Source of the DNA: a virus
IMG/VR virus record: IMGVR_UViG_3300048592_000798
Location: 1 to 39,107 of that record
Reading direction: 5' to 3' (one strand)
Length of the DNA: 39,107 nucleotides
This document shows positions 1 to 7,637 of the stretch, piece by piece. The notes below the pieces were generated by a model. It did no database searches and had not been told where the DNA came from. It saw only the letters and a list, made by a program, of their open reading frames with translations. The position numbers and the translations under genes were made by a program. How positions within the stretch are numbered: the stretch's first letter is position 1; each line of letters opens with the position of its first letter.

Positions 1-348
1 TACTTCGTCATGTCCAAGACCAACGCCGACCGTCTGTCCAACTGGACGGGTCTGACGCGCGAGGGCTTCCCCGATGCGCTGCTGGGCGCGGCCGGGTTCG
101 CCAATATGCAGGTCAAGGGTCTGCCCATCTTCTCGACCACGGCCATGCCCGACACCCACATCCTGGTTGTCCACCCCGAACTGGTGCAGCACCGGGTGCT
201 GTCCTCGCGGCCGATGTCGCTCAAGGGGCCGTTCCAGTACCGCGACACCAACGGCAACCTGGTGGCGGCTCAGGAGTGGTACATCGAAGAGTACAACGGG
301 CAGTGGGCATTCATCAACAACAAGGGCGGCTACGTCCGCGTCGCCTAG
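1..348 (+). CDS. Major capsid protein, C-terminal part (truncated by window start)
   Basis: The reading frame is open from the first base (Y-F-V before the first Met), so the gene starts upstream and only about 115 C-terminal residues are seen. The segment VHPELV, then SLKGPFQYRDTNGNLVAAQE, then a final KGGYVRV resembles the end of HK97-fold phage capsid proteins, where a KGPY-type stretch, an 'EE(Y/F)NG' segment and a terminal GAYV-like strand are common. It would form the icosahedral shell. The genes directly downstream are small structural proteins, which fits a capsid gene. A strong hairpin follows the stop codon, so this abundant transcript could end here. The alternative is another large head protein. 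The identification rests on recalled family patterns. Confidence 0.6.
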   Translation, partial: YFVMSKTNADRLSNWTGLTREGFPDALLGAAGFANMQVKGLPIFSTTAMPDTHILVVHPELVQHRVLSSRPMSLKGPFQYRDTNGNLVAAQEWYIEEYNGQWAFINNKGGYVRVA

Positions 349-370
349 TCCGGTTCTGAGGATGTAAGTC

Positions 371-410
371 AGGGGCGGGTAGTCGCGCGGGCGGCCGCCC
401 GCCCCTTTAA
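371..410 (+). terminator. Hairpin after capsid gene, likely intrinsic terminator
   Basis: A perfect 9-bp stem pairs AGGGGCGGG (371-379) with CCCGCCCCT (398-406). The loop holds a second GC palindrome, and TTTAA follows. Only a short T run is present, so termination may be partial. This would lower expression of downstream genes relative to the capsid gene. Confidence 0.55.
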
Positions 411-422
411 GGGATAACCACC

Positions 423-773
423 ATGAGTAACGCAGTTGTGGAACTAATCAGCCCCTTCGAGGGTCGCCTGAACGAGGGCAAGGTCGCCACGGCGGCCCTG
501 GCCGACGCGGCCGTGACCAAGCCCAAGCTGGGGACGGGCTTCCTGAAGATGGCCCTGGTCAACGGGGCCGCGGCCGGTAACGTCACCGTGACGGGCATCG
601 CCACGGCCGACGCGCTCATCGGCGTCCTGCACCTGCCGGACGCGGGCGCAATCGACGCCATGGCCGACCTGACGAGCGAGTTTTCCATCACCGCCGCCAA
701 CACCATCAACAACACCGGCGGTACGGCTTCGACCAACGGCAAGCTGCTGATCTTCTACCAGGATCGCGCCTAG
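423..773 (+). CDS. Small virion protein, decoration-type, paralogue A
   Basis: A 116-residue protein without a signal peptide or membrane segment. Its C-terminal half (ADALIGVLHL, DLTSEFSITAANTINNTGG, then GKLLIFYQDRA) is a predicted beta-rich module nearly repeated in the next gene, which ends GKLLLVIQDRS. Small proteins ending in this kind of strand and located just after the capsid gene are commonly head decoration or head-fibre components. The precise role is not shown by the sequence. The start ATG at 423 follows an AAGGGA ribosome-binding site. The first 35 or so residues (polar, then Ala/Lys-rich) are unique to this copy and could be the capsid-binding part. It sits behind the capsid terminator hairpin. 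Confidence 0.7.
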   Translation: MSNAVVELISPFEGRLNEGKVATAALADAAVTKPKLGTGFLKMALVNGAAAGNVTVTGIATADALIGVLHLPDAGAIDAMADLTSEFSITAANTINNTGGTASTNGKLLIFYQDRA

Positions 774-806
774 CGATCCGCCCAGCCAGAACACAGGGAG
801 AGATAC

Positions 807-1091
807 ATGAGCGTGGAACGTACATCTTTCACCCGGCCGATCACCGCCCCCGGTTACACCCGGGTGGCCGTTGTGCCCGGTGGCCCGCCCGGCCCCGTCC
901 CCGTCCCCGGCATCAAGCTGACCGAGGCGCTGGTGGGCGTCGTCTACTACCCCGGCGCGGGCACGATGGTGACGGACGTCATCGACCTGACGGGACAGTT
1001 CACCATCTCGGCCGACGGGACCATCAGCAACAACGGCGGGGCGGACACCTCGGCCGGCAAGCTGCTGCTGGTGATCCAGGATCGTTCCTAG
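807..1091 (+). CDS. Small virion protein, decoration-type, paralogue B
   Basis: A 94-residue protein. From about residue 35 to the end it aligns without large gaps to the C-terminal module of the preceding gene (TEALVGVVYY, DLTGQFTISADGTISNNGG, GKLLLVIQDRS). Its first 34 residues are Pro/Gly-rich and unrelated. The pair looks like a tandem duplication in which the shared module was kept and the N-terminus changed, so the two proteins may occupy different positions on the head. A ribosome-binding site (GGGAGAGA) lies just before ATG 807. Function as a virion surface protein is inferred from position and from the paralogue. Confidence 0.65.
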   Translation: MSVERTSFTRPITAPGYTRVAVVPGGPPGPVPVPGIKLTEALVGVVYYPGAGTMVTDVIDLTGQFTISADGTISNNGGADTSAGKLLLVIQDRS

Positions 1092-1101
1092 CGGATACGC
1101 C

Positions 1102-1479
1102 ATGCTCGTCACGGCCGTCAACCGGACAAACGAACCCGTGCTGGTGGGAGCGTACTTCCTTCTGCCGGGGGAGGGGCGGCGCGTCACCCTTGGCGACTAC
1201 ATCCAGGCCCGCGCCGTGCATGGCGCGGGCCTGGATTCGGCCGACGCCCCGGCGGCGGCCGTGGTGCTGGCCGAGCCGGAACTGGACGCCGACCTGGAGA
1301 CGGCGGCCGATGAGCCGGATGAGTACTCGCTCGACGTACTGGACGGCGACGTGGGCGAGCGCGATCTGTGGGCCATGACGCGGGCGGAGCTGGCCGAACT
1401 GGCCCGAACGCACGGGCTTGTGCCCGGCCGCCGCACCAAGCGGGAGCTAATCGAGGCGCTGCATGAGTACGCTGACTGA
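1102..1479 (+). CDS. Hypothetical head-region protein with SAP/Rho-N-like C-terminus
   Basis: A 125-residue acidic protein. The N-terminal 45 residues look like a small beta domain (VNRTNEPVLVGAYFLLPGE). The middle is Asp/Glu/Ala-rich. The last 35 residues (WAMTRAELAELARTHGL then TKRELIEALHEY) have the helix-extended-loop-helix pattern of SAP/LEM/Rho-N-like modules, often seen at the end of short phage proteins between capsid and adaptor genes. Such modules can bind nucleic acid or other proteins; which applies here is unknown. Its 3' end overlaps the next gene by 17 bases, so the two are probably translationally coupled. Confidence 0.6.
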   Translation: MLVTAVNRTNEPVLVGAYFLLPGEGRRVTLGDYIQARAVHGAGLDSADAPAAAVVLAEPELDADLETAADEPDEYSLDVLDGDVGERDLWAMTRAELAELARTHGLVPGRRTKRELIEALHEYAD

Positions 1480-2125
1480 ACTGGTCGCCCAACTGGCCGC
1501 GCTTGTGCCCGCCCAATCCGGCGCGCCGTCCACAGCTCAGTACCAGCAGGCGGTGCGCGCGGCGGTGGGTGACTTCGGCTATCGCGTGCCGCGTACGCTC
1601 TATGGGTCGCTGGCGGTGGTGGCCGGGACGGCCGCCTACGCCCTGCCCGACGGGTTCCAGCGCCTCATTCAACTGGAAGCACTCGGCGGCGAGACCACCC
1701 GCGACGCGGGCGGCTTTCTGGTGGCCTTCGACACGGCCGCCGCGCTCGCCGAGCGCCACGTCATCTCCGGGGGCACTATCACCTTCTACCCCACGCCGGT
1801 CTACACGCTGGCCCGCGCCCTGTGGTATGCCGCCGGGTATCCCTACGTCGCCCTGTCGGACACCTTCGACGGTCTGACGGTCGCGACCGAACAGGTGGTC
1901 ATGCTCCGCGCCCAGGCCAACGCCCTGCGGGTGCTGTCGAGCGCCACGGCCGCCGGGCGAGGCATGAGCTACCGCATCGGCGACGTGGCGGTGGACCGCG
2001 CCGTGACCCAGCCCCACGCCCAGGCGGCGGAGGAGCTGGACGCGGCCTACGCCGACGCCTGCCGGTCGCTGGTCGGGTTCATCGGCGCGCGCGGCGCGCC
2101 GGCCGGCTGGGAGGCGCTGCGATGA
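1463..2125 (+). CDS. Head-tail adaptor protein (gp6-like)
   Basis: A 220-residue protein, largely helical. Near the N-terminus it has the pattern typical of phage head-tail adaptors: a helix leading to QAVRAAVGDFGYRVPR, then a beta hairpin (LYGSLAVVAGTAAYALPDGFQRLIQLE), as in proteins that describe a 'value ... Y.LP..F..I..l' substrate-like strand. It would form part of the ring between portal and tail. The start overlaps the previous gene, and its stop overlaps the next start as ATGA, so it lies inside a tightly coupled head-completion operon. Assignment is from pattern and position, not from a unique motif. Confidence 0.55.
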   Translation: MSTLTELVAQLAALVPAQSGAPSTAQYQQAVRAAVGDFGYRVPRTLYGSLAVVAGTAAYALPDGFQRLIQLEALGGETTRDAGGFLVAFDTAAALAERHVISGGTITFYPTPVYTLARALWYAAGYPYVALSDTFDGLTVATEQVVMLRAQANALRVLSSATAAGRGMSYRIGDVAVDRAVTQPHAQAAEELDAAYADACRSLVGFIGARGAPAGWEALR

Positions 2126-2448
2126 TCCTGAGCGCGGCCGACCTGGACATCATCGCCACCGACATTCAGGCCATCATTGCCGAACGGCCGCTCGCGGTCG
2201 CCTTCCGGCGGGGCGGGCTGGCGCTCGCGGCCCAGACGGTGCGCGTGGTGGCTGCGCGCGGGGCGACCACGGCGCGGGGCGAGGCCACGGCCGCGGCCCG
2301 CTGGCCGCTGGTTGTGCTGGGGCCGCCGGCGCTGGACATTGAGATCGGCGACCGCTTCAACGGCTACAACGGGGAGCTTATCGAGGTGAAGAGCGTCCAC
2401 AACGACCGACGCGCCTTCACCCAGGCCGGAGCCGACCTGGCGCAGTAG
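2122..2448 (+). CDS. Head-tail connector / head-closure-like protein
   Basis: A 108-residue protein starting at the ATG of the ATGA overlap with the upstream gene. It has a short helical N-terminus (SAADLDIIATDIQAIIAERP), then alternating beta segments (LAAQTVRVV, WPLVVLGPPALDIEIGDRF, GELIEVKSVHNDRRAFT). The 'LDIEIGDRFNGYNGELIEVKSV' style strand pair resembles the beta-barrel of head-closure or stopper proteins (SPP1 gp16 or lambda FII type), in which a line such as 'GDRI.v.G..yeV..V' is typical. Operon position between adaptor and portal supports a role in closing the head. Confidence 0.55.
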   Translation: MILSAADLDIIATDIQAIIAERPLAVAFRRGGLALAAQTVRVVAARGATTARGEATAAARWPLVVLGPPALDIEIGDRFNGYNGELIEVKSVHNDRRAFTQAGADLAQ

Positions 2449-2455
2449 GGGAGCT

Positions 2456-3904
2456 ATGGGACTTCTGGATCGCTTCCGCCGTAACCCGACCGCCGTGGCC
2501 GAGACGCCGCACAACACGTCGCGCGAGACGGTTCCCCCGGCGCGGCCGTCGGAACTGGTCGAGCGCTTCGGCGTTGAGCGCGGGCGGCACGAGACCGTGC
2601 GCAAGGCGCGGGAGATGTACGGCCGCGACCCGCGCATCCAGGGGATGATCCGCACGCTGGCCCGTGACGCGGCCAAGAACGGATTCACCGTCACCGTCGC
2701 CGAGGGGCCGCGGGCCGAGGAGGCTCAGGCGGCCATCGACGCCCTGGTGCGCCGGCTGCACCTGAAGCGCAAGCTCGACGACTACGGCCGCATGGCGATG
2801 CGTGACGGCGATCTCTTCCTGGAGCCGGGCGTGTCGGCGGCGCGGGAGATTGTGGAGTTGACGCGCAAGCCGACCTTGCAGATGGTGCGCCTCTCCGATG
2901 AGTTCGACCGCTTTCCCGACCCGGTGCAGGCGTTCGCCTGGACGGACGCGGCCTCGGCCGCCGCCGGTTCCGTCGGCCGCGACGCGGTCACGTTCCCGGA
3001 GTTCCTGATGATCCACGCCCGCTGGAACCACGACTCCGAGAGTCGCTACGGCAGCCCGGAATTCGCCGCCGCCGTGGGGGCCTGGAAGCGGGCCAGTGAG
3101 GGCGAACTTGACGTGGCTATCGGCCGCAAGACGCGCTCCGGCGTGAGCTACGTCCACAACCTGGTGGGGGCGTCGGAAGCCGACATCGCCGCCTACAAGA
3201 ACGCCAACCAGGCGGCGCTGGACAAGCCCTTCGCCGCCCGCGCCGACTACTTCATCAACTTCGACGGGGGCATCTCCCAACTCCAGGGGGACAGCAACCT
3301 GGGCGAGATTCGGGACGTGGAACACCACATCCAGACGATGACGGCCGCCAGCCCCGTACCGCTGGAACTGGTGGCCTACGGGGCCAACCTCAACCGCGAC
3401 GTGCTGCAAGAGAAGAAGCGCCAGTACGACGAGGGTATCGCCGCCGCGCAGGGCTGGATGGCCGACCAGATCATCGAGCCGCTTATCGAGCGGCAACTGT
3501 TGCTGGCGGGCATCCTGCCGGAGAACGTCGAATACGCCATCGGCTGGCCGGCCAAGCGCGTCCTGACCCCCGCCGACATGCAGGCCCTGGCCGTGGCCGT
3601 GGCCCAGATGCGCGCCGGCGGCTGGTCGGACGCGGCCGTCTGGGCGCTCGTCGAGCGCTATCTGCCGGAGGACGTGACATTGGAGACGCTGTTCAGCGGC
3701 CCGCCCGTCGCGCCGCCGGCCGCCCCGGACAATGAAGCCGACGAGGAGGACGCGGACGACGACGAGGGGGACGACGACGGCGTAGATGACGCCACGACCG
3801 AGGCGACCGTGCCGGCGCGGCTGTATGCCGAGACGATGGGCGCGGTCAACCGGCTCGTCGGCCGTCTGGACATGGTGATGTGGGAGGACGACGATGGCGC
3901 TTAG
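2456..3904 (+). CDS. Portal protein
   Basis: A 482-residue protein of normal portal length. N-terminal residues include EMYGRDPRIQGMIRTLARDAAKNGF, the usual portal opening in which recently loaded helices lead into the wing domain. Later features are RDGDLFLEP (about residue 120), an 'MIHARWNHDSESRYGSPEF'-type segment with the Arg-Tyr-Gly-x-Pro-Glu element common in portals, and a C-terminal helix set (VLQEKKRQYDEGIAAAQ then IEPLIERQLLLAG) matching the crown/stem. The extreme C-terminus is a low-complexity Asp/Glu tail before a last short helix. It would form the dodecameric DNA entry ring and motor docking site. GGGGAG precedes ATG 2456. Its place after, not before, the capsid gene is unusual. 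Confidence 0.85.
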   Translation: MGLLDRFRRNPTAVAETPHNTSRETVPPARPSELVERFGVERGRHETVRKAREMYGRDPRIQGMIRTLARDAAKNGFTVTVAEGPRAEEAQAAIDALVRRLHLKRKLDDYGRMAMRDGDLFLEPGVSAAREIVELTRKPTLQMVRLSDEFDRFPDPVQAFAWTDAASAAAGSVGRDAVTFPEFLMIHARWNHDSESRYGSPEFAAAVGAWKRASEGELDVAIGRKTRSGVSYVHNLVGASEADIAAYKNANQAALDKPFAARADYFINFDGGISQLQGDSNLGEIRDVEHHIQTMTAASPVPLELVAYGANLNRDVLQEKKRQYDEGIAAAQGWMADQIIEPLIERQLLLAGILPENVEYAIGWPAKRVLTPADMQALAVAVAQMRAGGWSDAAVWALVERYLPEDVTLETLFSGPPVAPPAAPDNEADEEDADDDEGDDDGVDDATTEATVPARLYAETMGAVNRLVGRLDMVMWEDDDGA

Positions 3905-5732
3905 CCTGGCGCTGCCCACCGTCACGCAGGCCACCCACCCGACCCGCGCCGCGCGGGTGCGCCGGGCGCTGCGACTCTTTGTCGAAGAGACGGCCGCGCC
4001 GCGCCGCGCGGCGGCCGTGGACGCGCTGGAGCGCGAGACGGCCGGGCGCGTGGCCAAGTGGTTCGTCTTTCAGGGCCAGGTCGCGGTGCGCGTGCTGGGG
4101 GCGGAGATGGGGCCGCGACTGGACGCCTCCGCCCGGCGCGAGAGCCGTCTGCGCGAGGACATCTCCTGGGAGGAGTGGGACTACCTCTTGAACGGCGTGT
4201 TCATGGGCAACCACCCCGGCGGGATGCTGGCCCTGCGCGACATCATCAGCGACGGCCGCGCGACCGCCTACGCGCGCGGGGCGGAAGAGACGCTGGCCGG
4301 GACGGGGCTGGGGGTGCGCTTCGCCGTGGGTAGCCCCGCGGCCGTGGCCCACGCCCGCGCCGTCGCCGCCGCCCAGGTAACGCGCATCAACGACACCACC
4401 CGTGACCAGTTGCGGACGCTCATCACCCAGGCGGTCGAGAACGGCTGGTCGTGGAACCGCACGGCCGAGGCCATCACCGAGCGCTACAAGGACTTCGCCG
4501 GCGCGCCCCTCTTCCCGTCGCGCACCTTCCGCAGCCGGGCGGAGATGGTCGCCGCTTACGAGATTGGCGACGCCTACGAGGCCGGAAGCGAGGCCCAGGC
4601 GCTGGCGCTGGCGGCCGAGGGCGTGACGATGGAGAAGTCGTGGCTCGACGCCGGGGACGCGCGGGTGCGTCCGGCCCACCGGGCCAACGCCGCCGCGGGC
4701 TGGATTCCCCTGGACGCCACTTTCCCCGACGGGTCGCGGCGCTCGCCGACCGACGCCGGTTGCCGCTGCGCCGTCGCCTACCGCGCGCGCGAGGCCGTCC
4801 CCGGCGACGACGCGACCGGCGCGGGCGGCCCGGATGCGGCGGCCGTGGCCCTGGCCCCCATTGATTCGTTGTCGATGCGACCGGAGTACATCGGCCGCGG
4901 TGTGGCCGAGTCGGTCTTCCAATCCGACGCCTCGGAACGGGCGCGGCAACGGGCGATGAAGCTGTCGGCCCGCTGGGACCGCTACACGCGGCTGGGGGAC
5001 GCGGCGCTCGATCTGGACTTGCAGATCGCGCTGGCCATTGAGGGCAAACAGCCGGAAGAGCGGATCGTGGCGCTGGAGAAGCAGTTGAAGCGGACGGCAA
5101 TTTTGCGGCGCAAGGCGTATGACCACTACCACGCCGGGGCGCGCGCGGCGCTGGCCCTGCCGGAGGCGCGACGTTCGACCTTCACCGCCACCGTGACCCT
5201 CGCCGGTCGCTCACAGACGGCCGCGCGCGAGGTGCTGGACGAGGTGCGGCAGATGGTGTCGGCCACGACGCTGCCCGGCGACGTGCGCGTGCGCGTGGCC
5301 AGGACGCTGGACAGTGAACGCGCCTACGCCACCGGCAGCAACGTCTTCCTGACCGGCAGCCCCTATGAACACATGGGGTCGTCCCTGTTCCACGAGATGG
5401 GGCACGTCATCGAGGACAACAACGAGATGGTGTCGGAACTGGCCTGGGCCTTCCACCGCCGCCGCACGCGCGGCGAATCGCCGGTGGCCCTCAACGAACT
5501 GGCCGAGTACCCCACCTACGACGCGGCCGAGTTGACCTGGCGGGACGAATTCATCGACCCCTACATGGGCAAGGTCTACACGACCGGCGCGACGGAGATC
5601 GTCTCGACCGGCCTCCAGTACATGCGCCACAGCCCGGAGGATTTGGCCGCGCGCGACCCGGACTACTTCCATTTCATGTACCACCTGCTGCGCGGCGATC
5701 TGGACTATCTGGCCGAGAGGATGAGCCAGTGA
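3894..5732 (+). CDS. MuF-type minor head protein fused to a zinc metallopeptidase-like domain
   Basis: A 612-residue protein that overlaps the portal gene by 11 bases. Residues about 205-300 carry the phage Mu F / SPP1 gp7 signature: RTFRSRAEMVAAYEIGDAYE, then KSWLDAGDARVRPAHRAN (W250), ending with DAGCRCAVAYR. The 300 residues after it are not part of a normal MuF protein. They contain helices, then LFHEMGHVIE with the zinc-binding HExxH at H500-E501-H504 and a candidate third ligand E568 in GATEIVSTGLQYM. MuF fusions to enzymatic or toxin domains are an established class, the MuF polymorphic toxins, delivered or packaged with the head. The C-terminal domain may act on host proteins after injection or on the capsid during maturation. 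Peptidase activity is inferred from the motif only. Confidence 0.8.
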   Translation: MALSLALPTVTQATHPTRAARVRRALRLFVEETAAPRRAAAVDALERETAGRVAKWFVFQGQVAVRVLGAEMGPRLDASARRESRLREDISWEEWDYLLNGVFMGNHPGGMLALRDIISDGRATAYARGAEETLAGTGLGVRFAVGSPAAVAHARAVAAAQVTRINDTTRDQLRTLITQAVENGWSWNRTAEAITERYKDFAGAPLFPSRTFRSRAEMVAAYEIGDAYEAGSEAQALALAAEGVTMEKSWLDAGDARVRPAHRANAAAGWIPLDATFPDGSRRSPTDAGCRCAVAYRAREAVPGDDATGAGGPDAAAVALAPIDSLSMRPEYIGRGVAESVFQSDASERARQRAMKLSARWDRYTRLGDAALDLDLQIALAIEGKQPEERIVALEKQLKRTAILRRKAYDHYHAGARAALALPEARRSTFTATVTLAGRSQTAAREVLDEVRQMVSATTLPGDVRVRVARTLDSERAYATGSNVFLTGSPYEHMGSSLFHEMGHVIEDNNEMVSELAWAFHRRRTRGESPVALNELAEYPTYDAAELTWRDEFIDPYMGKVYTTGATEIVSTGLQYMRHSPEDLAARDPDYFHFMYHLLRGDLDYLAERMSQ

Positions 5733-5989
5733 GCGCCGACATCTACCTGAACGGCCGCCGGGCCACCGTCGAGCACGGCGTCTGGTCGGTCGAGGGCGAC
5801 GACGCGGCGGCGCGGGCCTGGACGCGACTGCTGGGCGACATGACCCCGCCGGCGGGCGTTTCGCCCACGGTGGGGCGGCCGGACGTGTGGCTGGCCCGCC
5901 GGGCGGTCGATTGGCTGGGCCGCGCGGGCCAGCGGGCGGCGCTGGTTTACGTCAGCGCCGAACAGTACGAGCCGGGGAGGGTCTACTGA
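5729..5989 (+). CDS. Hypothetical protein in neck operon
   Basis: An 86-residue protein starting with GTG in a GTGA overlap with the MuF stop codon, and ending in a TGATG overlap with the next start. This is strong evidence of translational coupling in the head-neck operon. It contains VWSVEGDDAAARAWTRLLGDM and PDVWLARRAVDWLGRAG. There are no cysteines, signal or membrane segment. I do not recognise a family. Position suggests a small structural or assembly protein. Confidence 0.6.
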   Translation: MSADIYLNGRRATVEHGVWSVEGDDAAARAWTRLLGDMTPPAGVSPTVGRPDVWLARRAVDWLGRAGQRAALVYVSAEQYEPGRVY

Positions 5990-6348
5990 TGGGTGACGTC
6001 AGCTTCACCTGGGACAAGTCGCCGGCCGACATCGGCCGCGCCGTCGAGCGCTTCAGCCACCTGGCGGGGACGCGCGTCGAGCAGGCGGCGCGGGCCGAGG
6101 CGGCCTCGTCGGCGGCCGACATGAAGCGCGAGCGGCCGTGGCGGGACATCACCGGCAACGCCCGGCGCGGTCTGCGCGGTGAGGTCGAGACGAGCGGCTG
6201 GCGCATCTCGCTCTACCTCATCCACTCGGCCGAGTACGGGCGCAATCTTGAACTGGGCCACGCCGGGCGCTACGCGGTCATCGTGCCGACGCTGCACGGC
6301 AAGACCATCCCGCGCCTGCGGCGACGGCTCCAGGGGGTGATGAAGTGA
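5989..6348 (+). CDS. Neck / tail-completion protein (HK97 gp10-like)
   Basis: A 119-residue protein. The N-terminal helix region (ADIGRAVERFSHLAGTRVEQAARAEAASSAADMKRERPW) followed by DITGNARRGLRGEV and SAEYGRNLELGHAGRYAVIVPTL matches the organisation of HK97 gp10 / lambda Z-like proteins. In these a long helix precedes 'W.D.TG.AR..L', then 'Y...lE.G..g..avl.P'. They sit at the head-proximal end of the tail. The ATG at 5989 overlaps the upstream stop; its own end overlaps the next GTG start, as expected in the gp10-gp11-tail tube gene order. Confidence 0.75.
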   Translation: MGDVSFTWDKSPADIGRAVERFSHLAGTRVEQAARAEAASSAADMKRERPWRDITGNARRGLRGEVETSGWRISLYLIHSAEYGRNLELGHAGRYAVIVPTLHGKTIPRLRRRLQGVMK

Positions 6349-6761
6349 CGCCGACGGCCGCCGTTCACGCCGTTCTGTCGGCCGACGCGACGCTGGTCGC
6401 GCTTCTGCCGGGCGGGGTGTGGTCGGGTCTGCCGGAGATAACCCGGCAACTCGCGCCGGGGGCGTTTGACGCCAACGGCGAGTTACAGACCTGCGCCCTG
6501 GTCAAGTCGGACGGGGAGCGTGACGCCGGGCCGCGTCGCATCGCCGGGGCGCAACTGGTCAACGTGTGGGTCTACGACCGCGCGAGCGACGGGCGGGTCG
6601 AGGAAGTGCTGACCCGCGTTCACGAACTGCTGCACCGGCGGCCGCTGGGCAACCAGATGTGGGAGGCGTCGCGCTTCGCTGCCACCTGGGGCTGGCGCGA
6701 AGAGGCGCTCTCGGCGCGCGGCGGGGTCGGCCGCTATGAGGTTCACGTCTACCGGGGGTAG
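6345..6761 (+). CDS. Tail terminator / completion protein (DUF3168-like)
   Basis: A 138-residue protein with a GTG start in a GTGA overlap. It opens with a helix ending in a small domain (AVHAVLSADATLVALLPGGVWSGLPEI). Later comes the pattern LVNVWVYDRASDGRVEEVLTRVHELLHR, then a C-terminal strand GRYEVHVYRG. This is the organisation of phage tail terminator proteins of the lambda U / SPP1 gp17 class, which form a hexameric ring capping the tail tube. The gene follows the gp10-like gene and precedes the tail tube region, as is usual for this protein. Confidence 0.65.
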   Translation: MTPTAAVHAVLSADATLVALLPGGVWSGLPEITRQLAPGAFDANGELQTCALVKSDGERDAGPRRIAGAQLVNVWVYDRASDGRVEEVLTRVHELLHRRPLGNQMWEASRFAATWGWREEALSARGGVGRYEVHVYRG

Positions 6762-6813
6762 CGGTTTACCCGGTGCGGTTGAAATTCGTCCCACTGGGAC
6801 AAGGGAGTGAGAG

Positions 6814-7149
6814 ATGGCACGACAGACAAAGACGGTTGAGAAGACAGTCAACACCGGGCTTGTCGCTACCTACGCCGCGGCCCACGCCGACGGCCATGCG
6901 GCCACGTGGCACCGGGACATGGTCTACCACGTGAAGCAGGGGGTCGGCGCGCGGGTGGCGACCATCGCCGTGGGCAAGACCTTCGAGGGGCGGGCCATTA
7001 CCGCCCTGACGGTCAACATCGCCCAGAACACGGAAGTGTTTATCGGCCCGTTCCACCCGGACTACGTGCAGGCCGACGGCACGGTGTGGATCACCTTCGA
7101 CGCCACGACCAACACCACGCTGGCGGCGCTGCGGACGGGGGTGGCCTGA
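6814..7149 (+). CDS. Small beta-sandwich virion protein
   Basis: A 111-residue protein starting at ATG 6814 behind AAGGGAGTGAG. After an N-terminal KTVEKTVNTGLVATYAAA segment it carries a family-like core: ARVATIAVGKTFEGRAITALTVNIA, then NTEVFIGPFHPDYVQADGTVWITFD and a last strand TTLAALRTG. Small phage proteins with this 'G.a......v.a....IGPF...y...dG.v.it' arrangement occur between neck and tail tube genes and are thought to be structural or decoration proteins. I can assign it only to that general group. Confidence 0.6.
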   Translation: MARQTKTVEKTVNTGLVATYAAAHADGHAATWHRDMVYHVKQGVGARVATIAVGKTFEGRAITALTVNIAQNTEVFIGPFHPDYVQADGTVWITFDATTNTTLAALRTGVA

Positions 7150-7577
7150 TGAACGAGACGGTCAAGATCGCCATGCGGCCGGGGATGTACCGGCGCGTGC
7201 TGGGCGAGTACGTGTGGGCAGAGGCCAACGGCTTCAAGGCGGACGTGGACATCCCCACGGCGGCCGAACTGCTGACCTATCCCGGCGGCGGTTACTGGCT
7301 GGGCGAACGGCCGCGGCCGGCGGCGCTCAAGGCGCTGGCCGAGGCCATGAACATCGACCCCAGGAACCTGGTGCTGCCGGCCGAGGAGAAGGCGGCCGAG
7401 CGCACGCTCGACCAGGTGACGGGCGGCAAGTGGGCCATGCAGCTGTCGGAGCATGGCATCCGGCGGCCGGAGCAGCTGGCGGCGCTGGACGCGGCCGGAC
7501 AAGAACAGCTGGCCACGGTGTCGGGCGCAAGCCTTGACGAGGTGCGGGCCTGGGTGCAGCAGGCCAAACAGGAGTAG
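7149..7577 (+). CDS. Hypothetical protein with HhH-like C-terminus
   Basis: A 142-residue protein. The chosen ATG at 7149 sits in the TGATG overlap with the upstream stop. N-terminal residues (MRPGMYRRVLGEYVWAEANGF then TAAELLTYPGGGYWLG) are typical of short phage proteins near the tail tube gene. The C-terminus (HGIRRPEQLAALDAAGQEQLATVSGASLDEVRAWVQQA) has the repeating helix-hairpin-helix look of HhH/DUF4332-type segments. No enzyme motif is visible. It may be a tail tube accessory or assembly protein, and I do not recognise an exact family. Confidence 0.55.
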   Translation: MNETVKIAMRPGMYRRVLGEYVWAEANGFKADVDIPTAAELLTYPGGGYWLGERPRPAALKALAEAMNIDPRNLVLPAEEKAAERTLDQVTGGKWAMQLSEHGIRRPEQLAALDAAGQEQLATVSGASLDEVRAWVQQAKQE

Positions 7578-7594
7578 TGGGACTTTAGCCCGCA

Positions 7595-7623
7595 GGGGCT
7601 TCAGCCACAAGGGGTAAAGCCCC
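7595..7623 (+). promoter_or_regulatory. Hairpin ahead of tail tube gene
   Basis: GGGGCTT (7595-7601) pairs with AAGCCCC (7617-7623). A second possible pairing is CTTTA at about 7583 with TAAAG. No T run follows, so it may tune mRNA stability or tail tube expression instead of ending transcription. The gap between genes here is only 60 bases, and the tail tube SD (GGGGAG) lies just downstream. Confidence 0.35.
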
Positions 7624-7637
7624 AAGGGGAGCAAGAG

